From the NCBI RefSeq assembly GCF_964656455.1, contig NC_135715.1:38698603-38762602 (forward strand): a DNA stretch of 64,000 bases. The letters run 5' to 3'. Position 1 is the first letter of the stretch; every line of letters starts with the position of its first letter. This DNA is from Halichoerus grypus. Its lineage: Eukaryota; Chordata; Mammalia; Carnivora; Phocidae. Under the pieces are notes generated by a model. It saw only the letters and a list, made by a program, of their open reading frames with translations, had not been told where the DNA came from and did no database searches. Of this stretch, positions 10,791 to 24,090 are shown piece after piece. The position numbers and the translations under genes are program-made.

Positions 10791-11182
10791 ATTTTTCTCC
10801 CTCTTTCCACAAAAATAATGTTAACTTGGGTTTTGTTTGTTTGTTTATTGTGTTTTTCTTAACATATAATTTAGGAAAGGGCATCACAGAGTAAGCCTAA
10901 TTCAGTGCTGGGAATGCACAAAAATCTCTCAAACACAGCAAATACATGGTTAAGAGGTCTAGATTAAGTACATCTCTGCTTTTGATGGCCAACTATTGTG
11001 CTGATGATCTATTACCTTGTTGAAAGATGCACACTTTGATTATTTCCAAGTGTTGTCATGCTGAGAATTTCATATCCTCTCAGTTATTTCCCTAGATCAG
11101 TTGTCAATGGATAAAAAATTGGTTTGAATCTGAGAAGGAGTGGTTAATTAAAAAACTACTGCACTTCCCTTTGGATTTCTGT

Positions 11183-11300
11183 CATTTATTTATTCATTCA
11201 ACAGATACATGATGAATACTTACTTGTGTAGATACTGTGCCAGAACTTGGCCTGATCTTTATGGAGCCTAAGGGCTTCTACAAGAGTCAAGAACACAGAC
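11183..11300 (-). mobile_element. L2 3' end fragment
   Basis: 'ttatttattcattcaacagatac' followed by 'gatactgtgccagaacttgg' and 'tatggagcctaagggcttc' is the reversed L2 3' end (antisense of the TGAATGAATG tail, GGCACATAGTAGG region and gene-like body). Confidence 0.55.
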
Positions 11301-11604
11301 AGGTAATATAAAGAAGAGAAGTAGTGTATGGGGTCCATCTGTACTAACCCAGAAGATACCTGCCTCATGTTAAAGAGTATCATTGCTACTCAACACTTGC
11401 CAATCATTACCATGTAATGATATAGCTCAGCATTGCCTGTAATGTAATTTTTTTTTTAGGAAAACAAAAAGATTTCAGATTTTATATGAAATCATTCATT
11501 TTTAAATATTGACATTTTTTGTTGTTGTTTATGTGCAAAACATTTGGCCTATAGTTCAACACTTTGAAATGCCTTATTTATAGAGAATATGTTGTTTAAA
11601 ATGT

Positions 11605-11715
11605 TTGCTACCAATAGATAGTGAGTTCCTAGAGGACTGGGATTATCTTTGTATTTGTAGACTGTAGGAGGCAATATAGGTTAATAATTGCTCAATAAGG
11701 TAGAAATATTAATTT
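11605..11715 (+). mobile_element. Possible L2/MIR-like 3' end fragment
   Basis: 'gtgagttcctagaggactggga' and 'tctttgtatttgtagac' then 'aattgctcaataagg' follow the order of the L2 3' end (gtaagctcc-tgagggcaggga, tttgtatcccc, gtgctcaataa). Confidence 0.4.
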
Positions 11716-12905
11716 AGGAAGCAATTGGTGATACCTAGTAAGTGGGAAATAAGCCTCTGACCAAGGTGGGGAGAAAATACTTATGAGCACCTAATATATC
11801 ATAGGTATATTGAATTGGTAATACCATTTAGTGATCCAAATCAATGTTGTTATTAGAATTTTCTGTTTTATAAATGAAGAAGATGACATAATTAAAAAAG
11901 GTGAATGGGGTTTCATCCTGCAATAGTTGCATATATAAAATAACTGGAATCTTGAGTCAAATATACCTGACGTCAAATTCTGGTGATTTCAGATTTTATT
12001 CTTGTAAAGTATTGTGTAAGATACTTAAACTCACTGATCATCAATTTTCTGATATATGCAGGGAACATAATAAAAACCTTATAGAGCTTCTGTGATATTT
12101 ATTTGAGATAATATATATGATATTCTTTGAAGAGTGTGTGACATCTAGTTGGTTTTTAATGACTGGTAGATAACATTATAGCTGTTGTTTTGTGCTTAAA
12201 ACCTGTGTTCTGTCTGCTATACCTCCAAGGGCAAAGGTTTCCAAACAGTATATCAATGGTATTGAATTTTAGGAAAGCAGAGACAGTGGCTTGTTATCTT
12301 TCCTCATATTTGGTTATTTTTAAGTCGCTATGCTAGTGGGCCCAAAGGCCACCAAGACTAGACCCATGCTTCTCTGTGGATACAGTCAACTTTAGCATCT
12401 CTCCCCCAAGCTCCAGTCAATCAGATTCAAGCTATCCAGTTAATTTTGCTCAGAAACTAAATAGCCACCCTTCTAAAGAAAATATACAATGAATCATGGA
12501 TTTCAACCTGTAAAACACATTCAGAATTCCTGAGGTAGCTTTGTCTGGTTATAGATATTCCTAACCCCAAGGAGGCATATCAAGTAGCTATACCCTGAGT
12601 TGAGAACCATTGGTTTTCAAAGAAGCCTATATTCAACCAGAAATGTTAAAAAGATAATACCCATTTCATGGTGATGATTTATATCTTTTTAATTAAATAT
12701 CTATATTGTCATCAATCTGAGAATATATGATGAATAGTGTAGTAATATAGTTACAGACTAAAGAGTTGTTCATCTTTGTATCCCAGATTCCTTGCAGAGT
12801 ATATATAAAATGGTGCCTACATCATCAGTGCTGGCTTAAAAGCTTCAGTTGAATCTGTTCTTCCTGCTTTTGTGATAGTGTGGATGATGATGATGATAAA
12901 GATAA
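11716..12905. other. No recognised feature
   Basis: AT-rich DNA without an exon-like frame. A few GATGAT units occur at 12,880-12,900. Confidence 0.4.
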
Positions 12906-12906
12906 A

Positions 12907-13130
12907 GCATGCACTCACACTCATGGAGTACCAGACCCTGTATTAAGTGCTTTACTTGTAGTTTCCCATATAATCCTCACAATATCCCCATTACTAAGGT
13001 GCCATTTTCATCTGCATTTAACAGAGGATGAAATGAATGGATGGGGAGGTTAATTAGTCAAGGTTTACACACTATTATAGAGCCATGATGTGAACCCAGG
13101 CATTCTGACTCTAGAACATGGGCTCCTAGA
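12907..13130 (-). mobile_element. MIR, nearly complete
   Basis: Antisense MIR: 'taccagaccctgtattaagtgctttac', 'cccatataatcctcacaatatcccc', 'cagaggatgaaatgaatgg' and 'tgtgaacccaggcattctgactctag' align in order with the reversed consensus (gccaggcactgtgctaagc, atttaatcctcacaac, cagatgaggaaactg, gaacccaggcagtctgactc). Confidence 0.7.
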
Positions 13131-14300
13131 ACTCTAAGGCTAGGGGTCTTCCTTAAATAATTCCCCTGAGACACACTTCTACCAAGAAAGCTTCTTTATC
13201 ATCTGTAATATTGGACCTCTGTCCCCTCCTTTAGTGAATATAATTAATAATTGACTCTGCATCTTATTGGGAGCAGGAAATCAAACATAGAGATACAAAA
13301 ATAGACATAGAGATACATAGATAGATAGTATCTGGTCACCTAGCTAACTAGAATAGATGTAGCAATCAGATCCAGAAATAATCACATTTTTGTTAATTAG
13401 GCCCTCAGTGTTTTGTTTTTTTTTTAAGTGCCATCCATTCTTCTAACAAATAACTACTTGTCTCTTCAATAAGTAAATTGCAGCCCTGGTCTCATTTAGT
13501 ACATTAACTGCCTTATGAGAATTGATAAGACCTCTTTAAATATCCTAATATCCTGTGGTTCTCCTTTAAGATAAAAGCACTCAGTTTTGTAGATTCCACT
13601 TTAGTAAATCTGTGAATTTTGCCTTTCCTAAAATATGCTATTTATTTGTTCAATAACTCCTTGCACTGTTTCTGTGTAGACCATTTTTCTTAGAATATGA
13701 CCCCCCCCTTCATCACCCCCATGTCTAGAATACGTAATTCCATTTGAATCTGATCAAAAATCCTAGAGGTAGCACTGAGCATTTAAAGACAGTGAATGTG
13801 GATTGGATAACTGATTCTGTCCACACAACCTTTGAGATACACACGTATTTATCTTAAAAATCTCAACAAATATGTCAGAATTTTCATAAAAATGATTTGA
13901 CATTTGTAAACCATTTGGAACTTCTCAGTTTATTTTGACCAATGCTTTAGCAACTATTATTCTTATATTTAGTGTTTTAACAAATATACTGTAATATTAT
14001 CAAAAATGCCAAAGCAAATAATAATTTTTAGTGAGTGCAATATTTTCCTCAAAGGACAAAAACAAAAAACAAAAAACAGATAAGATCAAAATAGTTCAGT
14101 GACTTTTAAGCAGAGATAAAGTATTCCACTAAAGGGAAATTGAGTTTCTTAACAGGATCAACACAATGGTGAGAATTTTAAGCAAGAATTTAGCACCTCA
14201 AGATACTTTTAGCATCATATAGTTTTTTGATGGTCTCAACAAATAGAATATGCTTATCCTTTTGTTGCCCAAGCATACATATTCACTCGTTATCCAGGCA
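13131..14300. other. No recognised feature
   Basis: AT-rich; a GATA-like patch lies at 13,290-13,330 and a C8 run at 13,701. The short piece at 14,310-14,385 ('gtatctactgaatacaggtcccagtgccag') may be a further reversed L2 or MIR scrap. Confidence 0.35.
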
Positions 14301-15107
14301 AAAAAAATACATATTTTTTGAGTATCTACTGAATACAGGTCCCAGTGCCAGATAATATGACAGATGCTGTGTAGTAAACGTTCCTGACATTAAGGATTGT
14401 GATTTTTCTCAGGGTGAATTTAGTTCTGTTATTTCTACTTTTAACCCTTCAAGCTGTTCTGACTATAACAAGTTTCTTAACATTAAAGCATTGAAAGTCT
14501 TATTTTTTTTTATTCTGAAGTGTTGAATGTTAACATAGTAACTCTGTCAAAAACTTGCATATACCTATCATATGTGCATTAGAAAAAGATAGCTAGAAAA
14601 ATTCTGAAATTTTACTAATACTGATTTATCTAACCTCCAGGGCTGCCACATAGGTATTTTAGGGCTCTTAGATGAATTTTTTTTTCAGACAAAATTGGAA
14701 CATACAACAGAATCAACAATAATTAATCCAACATCTTTTGAACCTCTGTGTGCAAAAGCTCACATATTCCCAGACAAAATAAGCAAAGGTCTTTGCCTGC
14801 TTTTTCTGTGGGTGTGTATATGTATAAAGTAGAATATAGTTATGCTTTCATTTACAGATTAAAATATATGGAAATAGAAATGTTGCAATCTTAAAATAGC
14901 AGAATTTTATTTCCCAGTGTATTACTCTGTTAACTAAGTTATGTACCTTCAATTACAGTGAACTATTATTGATATTTTGAAGAGATTTTAGAAGTGATTC
15001 TAATTATATAGTCAGAAAGAATAAAAAGAAAACATTAATGTTTTACCCCTCCCCTTACTTTTTTTCCTTTATTTTCCCAGTCTATCTGTTACAACTAGGT
15101 TTGCTAT

Positions 15108-15312
15108 ATTTTTTTTTTTTTTTTAAGATTTTATGTATTTATTTGACAGAGAGAGACACAGCGAGAGAGGAAACACAAGCAGGGGGAGTGGGAGAGGGAG
15201 AAGCAGGCTTCCCATGGAGCAGGGAGCCCCTTGTGGGACTCGATCCCAGGGCCCTGGGATCATGACCTGAGCTGAAGGCAGACGCTTAACGACTGAGCCA
15301 CCCAGGCGCCCC
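15108..15312 (-). mobile_element. CanSINE with perfect 16-bp target duplication
   Basis: Antisense, full-length, young subfamily ('cacagcgagagaggaaacac', 'agcaggcttccc'). Identical flanks CAACTAGGTTTGCTAT at 15092-15107 and 15313-15328. The poly-T on the left is the copied poly-A tail. Confidence 0.97.
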
Positions 15313-15429
15313 CAACTAGGTTTGCTATTTTTACCCCAAAGTGGTAGGTGGGTGAGTGGGGGGAATCAACAGTTGATCAACATCAACTGATGATGATTCA
15401 GAGATACCATAATTTTAGAGCATCTTAGA

Positions 15430-15572
15430 ATAGAGTGTTTTACTTCACTGAAAGGAGTGTGATGATCTCTAGCTCACTGGGTTTTTATGAGGATTCAATG
15501 AATTAGTAGCTATAAATTGTTTAGAACAATACCTGGCATATAGTAAGTGCTCTTTAAAAGTTGTTATTATTC
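15430..15572 (+). mobile_element. MIR 3' part
   Basis: 'gggtttttatgaggattcaatg', 'ttgtttagaacaatacctggcatatagtaagtgctc' and 'gttgttattatt' match the sense MIR 3' half in order. Confidence 0.65.
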
Positions 15573-15700
15573 AAGTAATCACAGAACTTGTTTCAAATAT
15601 GAGTCTTGATAAATACTGTAATAATATACTTCAATGTGTCATCCATATTATCAACATACTTAATTTAAATGACAACTTTGCCTGAAAGGCAAATCGTATC

Positions 15701-15706
15701 TGTGTG

Positions 15707-15739
<33 letters not shown>

Positions 15740-15740
15740 T
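15701..15740 (+). repeat. (TG)n microsatellite
   Basis: About 40 bp of TG units with one TTTG interruption. Length polymorphism is likely. Confidence 0.95.
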
Positions 15741-16369
15741 TTACCAGCAGGTTGCAAAGGTGTTTTGAATTATTTAGTTTGTTTTGGTGCATAAATCACT
15801 GTTTTGAGATAGCTTATGGATGGGAGACCATATTTGGAAAGAAAGAGTGAGAGCAAGAGAGACCAAGACCTAATGGCTTTTATGTGTGTTTTAGTCTCTG
15901 CCCCCCTTTCAGTATTTTTTATCATGTTTTATGCTATTAACTGAAATTTCCCACTCCAGAGCACCATACTTTGTTTCTTCATTCTGTAACACTTTGATGT
16001 TTCTTGTCCTGTGTTGCATTTCTTCTGTGCTATTTGTGGCTTCCGTATCCCTCTGCTCCTCCCTTCCATTCTGAGGTTCCTGGAGGATAGAGCAAAAGTG
16101 AAGGTCTAGACATATGTATGGCACTTACTTTTGGACAAAGCTCTGGCATAAATTCTCCCTTTGCCCTGTTTTTAATAATACGGGTTGGACAGTCAAGATG
16201 AAATTGAAATTCTCAGTTTATTTCATTTGTAAATTGTTTCCTAATATAAGTTTTACTCAGATGATCTTTATTTCCTCTACCTTGGGATCTCTCCTGCTCC
16301 CACTGGCCTCTCTGAAACAAGGCACTCTATTGCACTTAACCTCTCCACCCTTTTTCAGACTATGAGCTG
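15741..16369. other. No recognised feature
   Basis: Unique-looking. The right part (16,230-16,360) may be the diverged start of the L2 that follows. Confidence 0.35.
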
Positions 16370-17175
16370 GTCTCTAGATGACTACTCCTTTCAAACTGTA
16401 GAACTGCTTGTTTGTCATGTCCATATGGGCAACACCATATGGATATCTGCAGTGCATCAAACTCATCCTTGTCTAAAATGGCACTATCTATGCTCTGCCT
16501 TTGTAGCTTGTTTTAGTAAACAGCATACCACTTCCTCAACCCAGAAACCTTGAATACCCCTTCATTCCCTACCCTCTACCTCCACAAATAAGTCACAAAG
16601 CTCATTTTTCTGCCTAATACATATCTCATGAATGTATATACTTATGTATATGTTTATATATAATTTATATAAATAGCTCCTTTCCTCCTGTTGCAGGTTC
16701 ACCCACCACTTCTCCTCGCCTTTATTCTGAATGCCTGCACCTCTCTCTTACCTGGTCTTCTTGCATCCACTCTTAAGCCACCTTTACTTGTGCTTTTTTT
16801 TTTTTTTTTTAAAGGTGCTGCCGGTGTGATTACAAATATGATTCTGCAAGTAGAACTTTCCGTGGATTTTTAGTTATCCTTCAGATAATCTCCCAAATCT
16901 TTAACAGGGCTTACAAGGTGATGTGAATACTGACCCCTCACCCTCACTTCTTTTAGTTCCTCGAGCCCTTCAGCCTCCTTTCCCTCTTAGCCTGAGGGTG
17001 TGCTTCCCCCATCTACCCGAAGCATCTTCACGTTCTCCCCTCCTCCACTCCTTAAAGGGGTAACTTCTGCTCTCACTTAAGTGACATTTCTCAGGGTGTC
17101 CCCTTGGCCCTCTCCTACCTGCCCCACTGCTGTGTATGCTGTGCACCCTGTTTGTTTACACTTATTCTGCTGCTA
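16370..17175 (+). mobile_element. L2 3' portion, long
   Basis: Sense L2. Blocks in order: 'ccaccacttctcctcgcc' and 'ttacctggtcttcttgcatccactctt' (cf. 'ctggtctccctgcttccactctt'), 'tgattacaaatatgattctgc', 'cagggcttacaaggtgatgtg' (cf. 'ggcctacaaggccctgcatg'), 'acttctgctctcacttaagtgacatttctcaggg' and 'gccccactgctgtg'. A T run of about 18 nt interrupts it at 16,795-16,812. Several apparent open frames here are L2 relics. Confidence 0.6.
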
Positions 17176-17204
17176 CTCATTGATATCGCCCAGCATATAA
17201 GAGC

Positions 17205-17455
17205 ACCAAATAATTATTTGGGAAACTGAATTTGGATTCAGAAACACGAGGACCTAATTCCAATCACATCCCTTGTAGCTCAGTGACTTTGTGTATGCCA
17301 TTTAATTTCTCTGGGTTTTATTTCCCGCATTTATAAAATATGGACTATAACTTCAGTCTTGCATGGTTGCATTAAGTTTTAATGATACATAGTAGCTAAC
17401 ATGGTACCTGGAACACTTTAAACAGCATGAATGGCAGCTATTATCTGGATATTTC
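17205..17455 (+). mobile_element. MIR, nearly complete
   Basis: 'ttggattcagaaacacgaggacctaattcc', 'tcagtgactttgtgtatgcc', 'atttaatttctctgggtttt', 'tttataaaatatggactataac' and 'catggtacctggaacacttta' follow the sense MIR order. Confidence 0.68.
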
Positions 17456-17737
17456 CCAATATAAATTATTCAGCCTTCCAATGAGTTTAGTTATATAATC
17501 TATTCATCCTGCCTACCAAGATGTGACCTAACAAATACTAAGATAGCTTAACATATATTAGGAGAAAAAGAAAAGTTGAGAGGCAGATGGTTTTTGCTTG
17601 CCAAAGTTGTAAAAAATGACCAGTTTCCCTTAGGTCTTTTCTTATTGGCCCTTCACTATTTGATAATAGATTTTTGTGTTGTTTTACCTTTTTATTGTGC
17701 TTCTGGCTTTTTAACCTTAATTAAGGATCACTAATCC

Positions 17738-17935
17738 TGGGCGCCTGGGTGGCTCAGTCGGTTAAATGTCTGCCTTCTGTTCAGGTCATGAGCCCAGGTT
17801 CCTGGGATGGAGCCCCACATCAGGTTTCCTGCTCCACGGGGAGCCTACTTCTCCCTCTCCCTCTACTGCTCCCCCTACTTGTTCTCTCTCTCTCTGTAAA
17901 ATAAATAAATAAAATCTTTAAAAAAAAGAAAAAAA
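17738..17935 (+). mobile_element. CanSINE, full-length
   Basis: Sense SINE (GGGCGCCTGGGTGGCTCAGTCGG to AAAATCTTTAAAAAAAAG). The flanks GGATCACTAATCC and GAACCATTAATCC are an aged target duplication. Confidence 0.95.
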
Positions 17936-17951
17936 AAGAACCATTAATCCT

Positions 17952-20110
17952 TACCCCAGATCATGCAACCCATCTCCCAGAAAGATGGAGACAGGAGGAT
18001 GGTTAGCAAGTCAATGACAATTTCAAACCAGCTAATGTTTTCTTTCCCTTTGTTAATGTGTATGCATTTTATAAGCACTTTCAGAGATAAAATGGCTTAA
18101 CCCAAAGTCTGTAAAAGTAGGTATTTTCATTGACAAGGTCAGTCTGGTAGGTAATTATTTTGGAACAGGTTCTATTTAAGGAACCTTGAAATATTCTCTA
18201 CTTTATCTGTGCTCTGAGTAGAGCCTTATTCCTAGTGCTACCGCATCTTCATTTGCAGCCATTAATACAATTCAAAAACCAAGTGAAGGAATAAGATTTC
18301 TAATCCCCCAAAGATCTATATATATATTGCTTGTTGAGCTTTTAGTTGTGTTTTTTATTACTAACTCTTGACATGTTTGTGTATGCTGAAGATTTCAATT
18401 AAAATAGACAGCAGGGTGATATTGAATCAATACTTGTTGTTTTGTATCTAGGGAAAAAGAAGCAATATGAAATATGGAAATCTGAGAGAATGTAACTGCT
18501 CTAGGACCTGCTATGAGACATACCCTCCTGCTTGTCAGATAGACATGATTTTTAGAGCAGAGAATTTGTTGGCTTAACGATGACAACTTGCTGGTTTCAT
18601 TAGTTCCGTATCTTACTCTAGACAGAGTCACTGTTCCAATCATTAAAGTACCAATCCTAAGCGTCCATTAAGTTTGAGCCAAATGATAGCATCTTTTGGA
18701 AGTGCTTTGTACAGTAACGTTATGGAGCTGAATACTGCTTATAGATGAGTAAGCTTGTGATAACTTCACTATAAACTGGGTTCTGCTCTCTTTTTCTTTC
18801 TTGCTTTGGTTTAATTTTCATGAGCTTGCCAAGAACATCATTATTAGTGCTTCTTATAAATACCTAGTGAAGATCACATTGAAAGAGAGTCATTCTTAGA
18901 AGAGTGGAAAATTTACAAATATAAACTAAAGTACCAATATGGCGGGAACTGAGTGGATGGAATCACTTATTGATTTTTATTATGGTAAATTTGTGGCTTT
19001 TTCCCCCTACCTGCTCAGGGGTGTGTGGAGAGTTCAAACAGATTAGATCCAAAGAACAGTGAATTGATTAAACATATTTAAGGAGCTCTTCAGAATAAAT
19101 GCTATCAGATCATGGGGTATCTCTTGCGACCAAAATTTGGATGGGAAATCCATCTGCAAAGAGTGAATCTCTAGTGAAGAAAATAATATGTTTTCATTTT
19201 ATTTCATTATTGTGTGCCATACTGTGCACCCCACATAGCATCAGCCTGGGAATCAGAGAACCTGCGGGAAATCTTGTGACAAACATTTAAGGTCAACTAG
19301 ATAACATTTTCATTCTCTGTGATTCCCTCTGAATTTGCTATTGTTCAATCTGAATTCATTGTTCTCCGAAGGAAAGAAGCAGAACAAACACTAACTGTTG
19401 GATATCTTGTCTTGCTGTCTATCTGCAGAATTTTTTGGCTACATGCAGTTCTTCAGAATATGATAGAAAATAGTATTTATATTTATACATTTTGTGTTTT
19501 TCTTGAACATATCATTTTCCTACAGATGCATTAAACTTCTTAAACTGCTAATGTACAAGTTTCCCAAATTGGCAGTTATTTTATAGACCGGTAAGGTAAA
19601 TATTTCCTTTGTTTGAAAAGTTAACCCTGAAGTAAAGATGAGGATACTCAGCCAGCAACCAGTAAGTGCTTGGTGACTTATTTAAAAGTACATGGCTTCT
19701 TTATAGTCATCCACAGGCAAAGATTCCTACAAAAAGTGTTAATGGGTTCTTAATATATATACATATGCCTCTTGGGCTTCTTCTTCACCAACAGTGAGGC
19801 GAGAACTATAATAATCTGCCCCTTGAGAAAACTCTGTTCATTGCAGGGAAGAAGAACCTGATTGCTTTTTTCATAATGCTTGGATTATGTTTCATCCCTA
19901 TTGTTACAGATGTCCAAGTATAAAACAGTATGGTAAATGATTTTCCACAATTTATAGATTTCTACTGTTAGCAACATTATCCCTTAATGTGTGCCTGTAA
20001 AACAGTTCATCAGGACTGTATAAATAACATGCTCAAGATTCCTTTTAAAGCAATATGCTAGGCCCATGAAATAATTAGCTCTATATCATTCAAATATTAT
20101 CATTTTTACA
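17952..20110. other. No recognised gene; repeat-poor
   Basis: About 2.1 kb without a repeat I can name except small AT runs. The stretch 19,560-19,690 ('gatgaggatactcagccagc') may be a degraded MIR. Open frames of 60-80 codons lack coding character. Confidence 0.4.
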
Positions 20111-20122
20111 TTTATTCATGTT

Positions 20123-20125
<3 letters not shown>

Positions 20126-20161
<36 letters not shown>

Positions 20162-20357
20162 TATATTTTTAAAGATTTTAGTTATTTATTTGTCAGAGAG
20201 AGAGAGAAAGAGAGCACAAATAGGGGGAGAGGCAGGAGAGGGAGAAGCAGTCTCCCCGCTGAGCAAGGAACCCCATGTGGAACTTGATCCCAGGATGCTG
20301 GGATCATGACTTGAACTGAAGGCAGATGCTTAACTGACTGAGCCACCCAGGCGTCCC
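20126..20357 (-). mobile_element. CanSINE with (ATTT)n expansion
   Basis: Antisense SINE whose copied tail has grown into a clean (TTTA)n tract of about 40 bp at 20,121-20,160. The body ends CTGAGCCACCCAGGCGTCCC. Target duplication CATGTTTTA at 20117-20125 and 20364-20372. Confidence 0.94.
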
Positions 20358-20372
20358 TACTCACATGTTTTA

Positions 20373-22330
20373 ATAAACATAGCCTAGTATTCAAGAAAGC
20401 TACTTTCCATTAAAGTAATAATAAAATATCGATCAAGGAAAGCTAAAAGTTAAAGAGGGTAGATCATTTTAAATTTTAGACTATTAGAAATATCTGATTA
20501 CAAGCACTCACATCTAAAAAGTGATTTACCTTTCAAGGGTGACTAGAATTTTTGGTCTTCTAAGGCTTTAAGCACATGTCACCACTGCAAACCCTGCAGG
20601 TATTTCAGTATTATAATGTCTTCCAGTGGTTTTGCTTTTAATTCAAACTCGAACAGGCCCCCATGTTTGCCTGTCAGTATAAAAGAACTAACCCAGCAGC
20701 AGATTCAATTCTACAGACATGATATAAACACCTACTGTGTATAAAAACTGTGCGAACCACTGAGCAGGACATACCTGTGAATAAGGAAGAGGCCTTGCCT
20801 ATAAACTGCCCACTATCTAGGGGGAGAGGCGTAAGCTTTATCGATCTTTTAATTAAAGCCAAATAGCTTCAGAGTTAGCATGCCCAGGGAAGCTCCATTC
20901 AGCACACATTTGTTCTATCCCCGTCCTACCCATTTACCATTATCTTTGTTCTCCCATGCAGTCTGATTTCTTTCTTTTGGCCTTCTTCCTCTGAGGCTGA
21001 GAATATACATGTATGTGGGAGTAAATGCCCTGAGTTGCTGCACAAGCGCATGAAAACAAACAGAAGGGACAGGCAGCATGTTATGCTTTTAGAAGCACAG
21101 CCTTATTCCCCTTCACTCCTGACAGTGTCACTTCAGGCCCTGAGCATATGGGCAAGGACTTGTCTTCAGAGCCACTCATGGCACATATATAAAATTTACT
21201 TTACCTTTCTGGAAAAATGCAGTGTTTGTGAACCACTCGGGAAAGGGATGGATTTATGCAAGGGAAAAAATACACCCAGTCAAGCTATTAAACACTGGTT
21301 TCCATGCCATTTTCAGTTACTAGGCTATGAACGAGGAGCTCTCATGTTAGGCTATAAGATGAGCAAGTGTATGGATCCTTTTTGAAGTAAACTACTTGTC
21401 AAGATTTCTTTTAGGGATCAATTTCACTATATCTTTGGAACCCCTAGGTTTTTGAGGTCAGTTATCAAAGATTAGGGATGGGCAACACATGTAATGACAG
21501 AAGTAGCAAAGAAGTTATTTTTCTATTACTGAAAAGAAGTGCAATATCAGAAACAGCCATTTCTCAAGTAATTAATCCTCTGAATTGATTTTTCAAAGAA
21601 ATCTGGTTCATAGAGTATACCATGCTTTTGTTGATAAAGCGGTAATATGTTCTATAGTGCTTTAGGGTGAATAATCTTAAAGTATTAATCCAGGTAGGTC
21701 CTTAAATCAACTTTCCAATTTGACATTCGTATTCCCATTTCATTAGGCATAATATTTTTAACATCAAGAGAGTTGACTTTTCGTGAAAGCATATATTAGA
21801 ACACAAGATCTTGGTGGCATGCTGTTAAGATCCTATTTTACTTGGAATGGCATTGTACATTTTCACTAATATGTTTTATTTTACTTAAAGATATTACACT
21901 TATTCCTTCCTGTATCTATTTGTGAAGTTGTATCCAGAACTTCTCATGGTGAAATGTGATCCCAAATTGATAGGCAGCAAGGATGGGAAAGAAATAGAAC
22001 ACTCATAGAGAAGACCTTCTGGATGTCAATTTCCAATGAACAGAAGGAGGGAGAGTCCTTTGTGTGTAACTATATATTTTGCATAACTTAACCTTTGAAG
22101 TGCTGTGAGATTTATTTATATATATGAAATCAAAAAGAAAATGCCATTCTTTTCTATTGCGGATGTCATTTTGGTTAGAGCTATAATTAGAAAAACATAA
22201 CTTGAATATTTAGAAAGTGTTTTGTTTTTACTTGGGTGGGGGTTGAGGAGGAAAGAGAATGGCAAGTGTACTTCAGCAGGTGCTGCTTACTATTCAACTG
22301 AAGATTTCATCCTAGTGGAGCCTGTGAGCA
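20373..22330. other. No recognised gene; repeat-poor
   Basis: Mixed-composition unique-looking DNA. A 116-codon plus-strand frame (21035-21385) begins at TTG rather than ATG, has no splice-site context I can support and is not called as a gene. Confidence 0.4.
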
Positions 22331-22334
22331 CCAT

Positions 22335-22585
22335 GGTCTTTTGGAAAAGACATTAGAGTGGGTGTTAAGAAACCTGGATTCTAGCTGGTTTTACCACTAG
22401 TTGTTATAACCAAGAAAACCTCACTAGTTTTGTCTCATTGCCTCTCCTGCATTCCCCATTAGTACTTTATATGTTACATGCATATTATCTAAATATGTAT
22501 ATATTATATCATGTATCATGTGCTTACTATGCAGGCATGGTGATAAGTCCTTAACATGCATTGCTTTATTTGAAATGTCTTATCA
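22335..22585. mobile_element. Two possible MIR pieces in opposite orientation
   Basis: 22,335-22,450 shows sense-like blocks ('ttagagtgggtgttaagaaacctggattctagctgg'), while 22,508-22,585 shows antisense-like blocks ('gtgcttactatgcaggcatggtgataagtcc', 'acatgcattgctttattt'). Both are strongly diverged. Confidence 0.42.
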
Positions 22586-23912
22586 GAATATTTACTAGAT
22601 TAAATTGAAATTATCTTTGCATGAGTCTAACTTTCCTATGTGACAGAGACTATAATTTATTGACGTACTGGGTGCTTATTAAGGTTTGTTAAGAGGAACT
22701 GATCTTTTATGTCCCTCATTTCTCAATTGTTTGGGTTTTGATTTTGTCAAATAAAAATAAGATAACATTTTCTTCTCATCAGGGTGAGGAGAGTTTTCTT
22801 AGTGTTTTCTGTATTGTTACGTTATAGTTTAGCCTTTTTTTGGTATACAATTCCTGTGTATCATAGATCATTACTATTTTAATTTTATGTTTATAGCTCA
22901 GATGACTCACTCAGACACAGTGAAACATTCCCTCAGTAGATTGTTCTGAGTGATAAAATAAGCAAAAACATCATAGATTCTCAGTTCCATGAGACAATAA
23001 AAACATGTAGCAAAGCCACAGGGTTTGCCAAAATCTTTGATCTTTACTTTTGATCTTTACATTGATCATTGTGAACTTGACCTTAGGTCTTTTAAAAAAG
23101 CTATGCCTTTTTATGTTTCTGTATTTGTTTTTGTGATGCAAATATTAATGGATTTACTAAGCTTTATCAGTTTTATCAAACAGAAAAAAGTTTGTTTGAT
23201 TCACCAAGATTTGTTAGTCTGTCCCTGTTAATCTAAAAACGTCTTTCAAGAGTTATTTTCTAAAATAGTGTCAGGGTCTATATCTTAAAGCTGAGTGTAA
23301 AATCCATTAGCAGCCCACACTGAGGACTAATTGCTGGAGTGTAATCTTGGCAACATTTTTATAACTGCTGGTGAAGCCCACATAGCTAAGAGGGTACATT
23401 ATCTTATAATAACTATATTCTCAGGGGATTTTGTTCTTAACGTATTATAATAGTGTGAATAATAGCATGGGCCTGTGGAATTCTAATCTGTTGAGATGAA
23501 GATCTCCGACTAATATAAACTATGTTGGAGGTGTTTTGATTTTCTATTTAGGGTGAATGAGATGAGTTACATTTAGTTAAACACTCTTCCTTTTTCCTTT
23601 CTTTTTGACCATTAAAACACCCCAGTACCATTCAGGTGGAGGAGAAGGAATAAAGAGAAAAATAAGAATAAAAAAAAATGGGGAAAATGAAAACAAAAAC
23701 AAAACATAAAGCAAAAGTAATCAGGGAACAGCAATCATCAGGGTTTGATGGAAAGTTTCTTTCCACACTGTTCTGGACAACCAAAATGTGGCCAAGTGTT
23801 TGTTCCTTTTGGAAAGGAACACTGAAGTTTCTCATCATATCCAATTAAATTTTAGTAGGCATGATAGGGACATTAAAAACATTTATAGGATTTATGTAAG
23901 GAAGAGGTGGTA
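22586..23912. other. No recognised feature
   Basis: AT-rich unique-looking DNA. A purine-rich patch lies at 23,635-23,710. Confidence 0.4.
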
Positions 23913-23926
23913 AAGAATAAAATAGA

Positions 23927-24090
23927 CGGGGTGCCTGGGTGGCTTAGTCAGTTAAGCGTCTGCCTTCGGCTCAGGTCATGATCTCAGGGTCCTGGGATCC
24001 AGCCCCACATCGGGCTCCCTGCTCAGCAGGGAGAAACAAAAAAACAAACAAGCAAACAAAAACCCCCCCAAAAAACCAACCAAACAAAAG
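23927..24090 (+). mobile_element. CanSINE with shortened body and unusual A/C-rich end
   Basis: Sense SINE whose head and core are normal (GGGGTGCCTGGGTGGCTTAG to GGGCTCCCTGCTCAGCAGGGAG). It then switches at about 24,034 directly to an A-rich, C-studded tail (AAACAAAAAAACAAACAAGC and onward). It lacks the CT-rich region and the AATAAA-type tail of every other complete copy here. Perfect 13-bp target duplications AGAATAAAATAGA (23914-23926 and 24091-24103) show the insertion boundaries are intact, so the short form was inserted as such or lost its middle internally afterwards. Confidence 0.92.

Noticed and set aside
21035..21385. 116-codon plus-strand frame
   Set aside because: It begins at TTG, has low-complexity hydrophobic/charged content without a recognisable domain, and lacks exon borders.
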